Source: Homalodisca vitripennis
Lineage: Eukaryota > Arthropoda > Insecta > Hemiptera > Cicadellidae
NCBI RefSeq assembly: GCF_021130785.1
Contig: NC_060207.1
Span: forward strand, 192,098,001-192,162,000
DNA length: 64,000 nucleotides
Direction of reading: 5' to 3'
In this document: in pieces, positions 57,770-64,000 of the stretch
Numbering within the stretch: the first letter of the stretch is position 1
How the letters are laid out: each line of letters begins with the position of its first letter
Position numbers and translations under genes: made by a program
Notes under the pieces: model-generated
Told to the model about the DNA's origin: nothing
The model's database searches: none
What the model saw: only the letters and a program-made list of their open reading frames with translations

Positions 57770-57939
57770 TTTATTTTTATGTTTTACAAAAAATAAATGT
57801 AACCTGCTTACAATTGGCTGGTCTTCCTGATAAAGTCACTTACTGGTGTAAATACGCGTTAGTGGGTTTGCAGTTACACTTGAGTCCAGGATATATATAG
57901 TCCAGGTTACATTTATTTTTTGTAAAACATAAAAATAAA
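57770..57939. repeat. 37-bp perfect inverted repeat
   Basis: 57770-57806 (starting TTTATTTTTATGTTTTACAA and ending ATGTAACCTG) is the exact complement of 57903-57939. The spacer is 96 bp. Confidence 0.9.
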
Positions 57940-58284
57940 ACAATAGTCTAGAATAAAGATGAAGTCAAACTCATTGATAACCAATTACTTGCTGTGAGAA
58001 TGTGTAACATGATCTGATTATGGAATATCCGGCGGAAATGTGCTTTTGTTGACTTTTTTATTTTATTTTTTACTTTAATCAATTCCATCATTCTTCTCTC
58101 CTTACAACGATTAGCATCGCTGCCACATATTGATAACCCGGTATAATAAATACAGCGTAAATTGAGATGTTTATGTTATTGCGCTTATTTACTAACAGTC
58201 TTGTAAACAAATAATATTTAAGTTGTTTTCAATTTTTTTTAACGTAGGTTAATAGGGTATGCTACAGTGATTTTAGAGTACATA

Positions 58285-58405
<121 letters not shown>

Positions 58406-58664
58406 AAAATATAGGCCTATATATAGTAAGCAGGAAGTATATTCTTGTGGGAAGCGGTTGGATAATTCTCAGCTTTTTCTGGATGAATTTGGTTTATCTA
58501 TGGTCTGTTATATCACAAGGTAAGGAAATAAACAAAACTAGAATACCGCAAACAAGAATTGATTCTGCATCAAGTGATAAGAGTAGAAAAAGGCCACCTG
58601 GCGTGGCACAGCAGTTTCTTTCTGCATAAGCGTGTCTTTACCTTATCTACAAACCGGTTTGCGG

Positions 58665-58772
58665 CTCAAAGTTCACCTGTAATAAATGAACGATGGCAAA
58701 TGTCCGGAAAAAATCCTGTTTCCTTCACAATCCTTCCATCGTCAAAAATAACCTTGAAACAAAGAATGTAAT
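58665..58772 (-). repeat. inverted copy of the 23.65/24.65-kb dispersed module
   Basis: GAACGATGGCAAATGTCCGG, AATCCTGTTTCCTTCACAAT and CATCGTCAAAAATAACCTTG are the complement of the module at 24640-24730. Confidence 0.8.
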
Positions 58773-58774
58773 AA

Positions 58775-59480
58775 ATCGTTATTAGTATGGAGTTCATTGA
58801 TTGTTTGAAGGCCTGTTTACCAGGTGACGGAATCCACTTTAAGGAATCGATCTTGGGTCTGCGCAGTAGTGAACTGCACCTCAAACTAACTGATTTTATA
58901 AATGTATTACTAGTTTACATTTTCATAATATATGTGTACGCAGTAAATACGAGTATATATCCTCTATAAAAATGTATCAGAATATTTTTTATCAGGGATG
59001 ACTTGGTTTAAATAAATAAAATAAAAATAAAATTTAAATGTAAAATAAATATTATTTAAGTATCACAAATACACGCCCATATTTTCTTGTAAAATCCTGG
59101 AATCCCATATTGGAATGTATAAATTCTAGATAAAATGTGGAGCATGTGTCTCTTAGTTCTTAAGATATAGTAATTTTCCGAGCCTCTGTTACTCTCATTA
59201 ATACAGCGTCATTGTCTTGAAATTCTTTTATGTTATCGGGCGGTCTCAAAAAGGGTAAATTTTCGCTTATGTTATATCCGTGTTTTAGAGCATAAAATAA
59301 TAATAATAATGCCATCAGACGACTGTCAAACATACAATGTTTAATATTATTAGAATTTAACATATTCCGGTTGGGGGGTGCTCCAGTACCACAGCTTGAC
59401 TGGGAAGTACGGACAATTTTCAGTGGTAACCTTCCCCCCCATTAGGTCATCCTAGATACGCCTTTGGTTACGACATTACA
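58775..59480. other. no recognised gene; possible coding-like patch on minus strand
   Basis: A minus-strand open stretch at 59363-59160 (ALLLLFYALKHGYNISENLP; RPPDNIKEFQDNDAVLMRVT) has a protein-like composition, but I recognise no family and its phase does not join the exon at 60.4 kb. Confidence 0.25.
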
Positions 59481-59483
59481 TAC

Positions 59484-59745
59484 TGGCCAATGGCGCAGTG
59501 TAGTGGGTACGGCGGTTATCGCAAGATAACCAGATCAAGCAACGCCGAGCGTGGCTGCTGCTTGGACAGGTGACAGCTGAGCGATCCTGTCCTTGCAAGC
59601 GGCCCGCCTGCCCGGCCATTGGTGGTGGTTCGGAAGTCACCTTTAAGCCGTTGGTCCCCAGGTTAAGTGTTAGAGAGGGCTTCTTAGCCCTAACTTCGCC
59701 TGGTAAAATAAGACATTCTTTACTTTTTTTTTTACTTTTTACATT
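59484..59745 (+). mobile_element. tRNA-derived SINE with LINE-type tail
   Basis: The head resembles a tRNA: an A-box-like TGGCGCAGTGTAGTGG at 59491-59506, and a weak B-box-like AGATCAAGCAACGCC near 59531. The tail carries the stem-loop GAGGGCTTCTTAGCCCT (59675-59691) and AACTTCGCCTGGTAAAATAA, then T-rich sequence. This tail matches the LINE 3' end at 23570-23611. Confidence 0.65.
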
Positions 59746-60308
59746 AAAATATAACTGTATGTACATGTTGCAACTAAAAGTGACTTAATTACAATAAATC
59801 TATTGGCAATCAAATTATTCTATGTCGTACCATGGCAGAATTTAGTTTCCTGAAGAAATTTAATAATTTTAATTACTATTTATTTACATACTTATAAGTT
59901 ATGATTTTTATTAATTTTGCGTCAGAATAATTCATTAATAAACAATTGCTTCATTAATTCAAATACGAGCTTATCAGTTTAATTTTATAAAGAATATACA
60001 ATTTGGATTATACAATAGAAAGAAAGAAAACAGCAATAAATATTTAGAAAAATGTATTACAATCAGTTAAGGTTTTAAATTATTTAGTCTTTTATTTGTC
60101 TTTATTTTATTGTTTATAATATTTATATTACTGTAATTGTTGCCCATGCATACTCAATGTTCATGGCAAATCAAATTAATATTAATATTATTTAAATGAA
60201 ATACATAAATGAAATCGCCATGTTCTTAATGTAAAACGTTCTTGCATCTGTCATTGCATCAATTTTGATCCCGTACTGGTTTGTTCCCAAGGTACTGACG
60301 AAACTTAC

Positions 60309-60404
60309 CTCTGCTCTGAAAGCCTCTAACATTTCGTCTAAATTCAAATATGTACCAATACAACGTTTTACAAATCCTTCAAACACCTCTCGAGTTGCAG
60401 CCAT
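60309..60404 (-). CDS. putative first exon of an unidentified gene
   Basis: Minus strand. ATG at 60404 followed by 32 codons (MAATREVFEGFVKRCIGTYL, NLDEMLEAFRAE) ending exactly at a strong donor, GAG then GTAAGTTT, phase 0. Upstream is AT-rich with no in-frame ATG nearby. I do not recognise the protein. No continuing exon was identified at lower coordinates. It could be a real 5' exon, a transposon exon or chance. Confidence 0.35.
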
Positions 60405-60676
60405 ATTATCTAGTTTGCTCGCCTCGGTCTGATAGTCTTGTAATAAAATCTAATTGAATTTATTAGTCGATGGAAACGTTTTTCACTCATAACAGCTCTA
60501 TTTGTTTGTTCTAGCAGTAATATTGTGAACAAAACGCTCTTATATAGAACTAGTATAAAACATTGCTAACCTTTAGTAATATTAACCATCGGGAAAACTC
60601 GGTTTGTTGTAACTAGAGAAGAGTAAATTAACCACGCGTAGCGTGCATATCATGTTTGTTTGTAGTTGGGCGTGGC

Positions 60677-61453
60677 TAGGGTTGTTGCAATATAAGGCTA
60701 GTTCCGATATTTGTTATCGATATCAATATCAAGCTTGGATATCGATACACCGATATTATTGAATCCAAATATCGATATCCTTAATATCGACCGATATCGA
60801 TAAATAAGGAAAGGGGAACGATTAAATTGGTGTATACAACCTTTGATTGTATGAGAGTGTGTAACTGGTATAATCAAAGATACAACTTACGAGTTCATTT
60901 CCAAAATAATGTTTTTAATACAAGTACAACTTAATACATTAAAAAATACCATTATTTAAAGATAAAAAAAGAAACTCCTTAAATAATTCTATTTAACATT
61001 TTCTAACCAAGAATCATTTGAAGCACAATTATTAAAAAACAATTTCCAAAATATGAATAAAAATTACAATTTTAAATTTCAATATAAATCTATAACAATC
61101 TAAACAATCTGAACAACACTTTCATTTTAAAAAGCTACTATATTATATATGCTTAACTGAACCAAGCATCGTCTGGTTACTTTTTACTTAATCTGCAAAG
61201 TTAATTTCTTTGCTGGCGTTGCATTTAACAACTGAACAAAGCAAGTTGTTTGAGTTTTGCTTTCGTAAAACGAGTAAAGCCAAAATAATAAATAATTACA
61301 ACTTTTCATTTAGTATGATATCAAAACCCTGATATTTGTATATTTCTTCCGATATCACGATAATATCGGATAACTTATATCGATATCAATATAGGATATA
61401 TCGAAACGATAATATCGATATATATTGATATCGATAATATCGCAACATCCCTA
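60677..61453. mobile_element. hAT-type MITE rich in ATCGATAT
   Basis: Ends TAGGGTTGTTGCAATAT (60677) and, at the other side, ATATCGCAACATCCCTA (ending 61453), inverted with two mismatches. Flanks GGCGTGGC (60669-60676) and GTCGTGGC (61454-61461) form an 8-bp target duplication with one mismatch. Both ends hold many overlapping ATCGATAT palindromes (60715-60812 and 61313-61440). The 500-bp centre is AT-rich and noncoding. Confidence 0.7.
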
Positions 61454-62097
61454 GTCGTGGCGTGCTACAATTAGTTCGCTGTGTATTGTTAACGGAATGA
61501 AGTGTTGGACATCCCATACTGCAACGGTTTGCTGTCAGTGAACTCTGGGTAAACAGCACAGACTTATACAGAAAGCAGAGTTTCAGCCAACAATAACCTC
61601 GATGAACAATGTTCAAAAACAATTACATCTCACGAATGAATAACTAGAACACACAACACACAACAATGTAAAACGTTTTATAATCCGCTCTACTTGTTTT
61701 ACATTTCTGTTTGCTCAATATAAACAGAGTAAGATAAACTGAGGAGCTTCCCTAAAACAGAATTGTGCACACATTGCTTATTGATGTCTGTTTGCACTCC
61801 CGCCGTGTAATTTGCCAAGTAATGCAGAGCAGTATTTCCGCACATTTCACATTGTTTCTGTTTCCAATTCTATTTCATGACCAAAATTCTCTTGGTTTTT
61901 ATTGGGTAACAAAATTGGCAATAGTTTTTCCACCAGGTTGAGATGACTTTACGGTAACTAAGTCTTAAATTTTACGTAAAAAAACCACACAGAGAGAAAT
62001 AAGTATTTCCAATTTTTTTTACCTTAGGCAATCTGTCAAGTAACATCGAGTCGTCTTGTCTCATTAGTCTAGGAATCAAAAACAATTCGCATTATAC

Positions 62098-62880
62098 AGG
62101 GTGTCCCGCAACTCCCTGGACCCCCTTATTGCTCAGGTCAAGACAAACATATTTCACCATATGAACGAGGGTCTCCGATGCTTAGCTTCCCATCTGTCTG
62201 TCTGTGTATATTTTTTATTAACACATTAATATCTCAAACACCAACATATTAAATTAAACCAAATTTGGCTCAAAAGTTTACAATAGCAAAGCCAGTTACT
62301 GAAAAATATCATTAAATTATCTTTAATTTTCAAAATGGCGGTAATTAAAACGTTTAAACTTTAAATATCTTAAAAAAACCCAGCAATATTTCTTAAGAAT
62401 TACATTAATAACATTTTTATAGGGTTTTATCACAAGTATAATACTAACACTTGTGTTATTATTATTTAATTTGAATAATAAATAACTGATTTGGAGTAGA
62501 TTTACTGTGACAAGACCTGGCCCATATTGAGGTTTCCACCGAATAGCCAACAATACAATAACTAAATAAAAGGCAGCTGGTTTAAAATAAAATTCAAAGT
62601 TTAAAAGTTTTAATGGTCGCCATTTTGAAAATACTTGATAATTTTATAATAATGTTTTCGTTAATTGGCCTCATTATCATAAACATTTGAAACAAATTTG
62701 ATGTAGTTTAATTCATTAGTTTTAAGATATTAATTTTTTCTAAAAAAAAAAAAACATACAGACAGATGGGAAACTAAGCATCGAGACCCATGTTCCTATG
62801 GTGAAATAGGTTTTCTTAACCTGAGCAATAACGTGGTATACCTTTGTCCAGAGACGGGACTCCCTATATAAGTACAACCT
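62098..62880. mobile_element. foldback element with long imperfect inverted repeats
   Basis: The left arm (CAGGGTGTCCCGCAACTCCC; TTATTGCTCAGGTCAAGACA; ATGCTTAGCTTCCCATCTGT) matches the right arm in reverse (CTGAGCAATAA near 62822; CAGATGGGAAACTAAGCATC near 62763; AGACGGGACTCCCTATAT near 62851). The inner parts share a CAAAATGGCG / CGCCATTTTG pair. About 780 bp, noncoding. Confidence 0.65.
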
Positions 62881-62884
62881 GGTC

Positions 62885-64000
62885 TTTCTTGAAATAGATT
62901 GAGGAATTTCCAAAAAGAAATTCAACGTCATGATGTGTGCTAGTTTTTTGGAAGTCGAATGATAGGGTATCAAAGGCATTAAAATTATGAAAGGATAATA
63001 CGTTCTCAGGTTACAGCTTTCTTACCTTGACAAACTAAAAGTCAACCGTCAAATGGCACTAAAAATGTGAAATTAGCGTCATATAACCATTTACAGATTA
63101 TGAAAGTGGTGACTTTCAGTCTGTTTATCTAATTGCCGGACGGGTTTTTAACTATTATTAATAAGAATATATATGGAGGTCGGGTTTAATTGTATCTGGG
63201 TGGGGAAAATACAATCTAAGAAAAAAATTAACGCTTAATATTTTTAACCATTTTAATACTTTCCTTTTGGAGGTCAACCAAAACTGGCACAGCAGACGCT
63301 CGGTTTCTTTCTTAGAAAAGATTTCTCTATCGATTTCTATAAAAAACCAGGAAGTGTGCTTTATACAGAGCAAATTGGCTCTTATAGACTACAGTGGATA
63401 AGCAGATCTTTTACATTTTCTAAGTTTCGAGTTAAATTGTCATGAAGGACACTCTAAAGATTGATTTTTTACCGGATATAAAAGAAGCCGGAGTAGTTTT
63501 TCAAACTTGCCCCAACAGGTTGAAGAGACAAGTGGACTCCATAGTAAAGAACTCCTAAACGTAAATTATTTAAACCTGAATTATGACAGATAAAAAAATT
63601 ACCGTTTCACAATTTTTAGGTTTGGTACACTAGTTAAAATTTGCGTATGTTAACAAGGTTCTTAGTAACAGTTATAAAAAAAAACCACAGAAAAATCTAA
63701 TCTTACAACTAACTAAGTGGAAAGTCCAGTTTGTTTTATATATAAAACATATTCAATTACATAGGCTACATTGTTCATTCAATTATTTTAAACGCCAACC
63801 CCTACCTTTGCGTAAAATTATACTTTAAAATACTTAAAAATTATACAGTTATCGCGGATACGTAGCAGACCATGTTGTGCATTCGTCTGTAAACTTTGTT
63901 ATTAAATTAAATCAGAGTACATTGTTGTATTCGGCATCATGTTCAAACTTTGGTGCGTAAGCCCGTGCCCAAAAATACTACTGGATGTTTATATTGTTGG
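62885..64000. other. window end, no gene seen
   Basis: AT-rich with no recognised coding region or repeat. Confidence 0.4.

Overview
This window is eukaryotic, intron-bearing, AT-rich DNA, most likely from an insect. The case rests on one recognisable host gene with canonical GT/AG introns and on a dense load of insect-type transposons: mariner, hAT, PIF/Harbinger, piggyBac, Merlin, a MULE/FLYWCH gene, several LINEs, a tRNA-derived SINE and a Gypsy-like LTR element. A hemipteran is my guess from the TE mix, but nothing here proves it. No prokaryotic operon, CRISPR array, rRNA or convincing tRNA gene was seen.

Layout. 1-4.9 kb: a short direct repeat, then decayed LINE and mariner remnants. 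5.0-8.1 kb: the last three exons (minus strand) of the mitochondrial ribosome-recycling GTPase GFM2 (mtEF-G2); the start of its last exon, with the splice acceptor, is amplified in a 129-bp tandem array. 8.7-9.9 kb: the 5' end of a Gypsy-like LTR element (LTR, primer-binding region, broken gag), ending in an exactly 16-bp-periodic C-rich minisatellite. 10.0-16.2 kb: a PIF/Harbinger element with 57-bp perfect terminal repeats and a TAA target duplication, into which a 5.4-kb hAT element (8-bp target duplication) inserted. 16.2-21.9 kb: two copies of a ~3-kb repeat unit containing nested palindromes.

21.9-55.1 kb: the second copy of that unit is split at a TTAA by 33 kb of DNA whose two ends look like piggyBac termini; the unit resumes without loss on the far side. 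Within these 33 kb lie piggyBac transposase fragments, LINE pieces, foldbacks, an IS630-type transposase remnant and a six-exon FLYWCH zinc finger/MULE transposase gene (minus, 45.86 to 35.59 kb). The splice phases of that gene still match, but stops and frameshifts have broken it. A LINE sits in its last intron and a Merlin transposase within long inverted repeats sits in its first.

55.1-64 kb: the rest of repeat copy 2 (with an internal ~525-bp duplication), a 37-bp perfect inverted repeat, a CG/CA/TA microsatellite, a tRNA-derived SINE whose 3' tail matches the LINE at 23.6 kb, one orphan start-codon exon of unknown gene, a hAT-type MITE rich in ATCGATAT, and a foldback element.

Overall, one host gene end (GFM2) borders a nested pile of mobile DNA. 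All calls come from reading the sequence by eye; family names rest on motif recognition and no database search was run.
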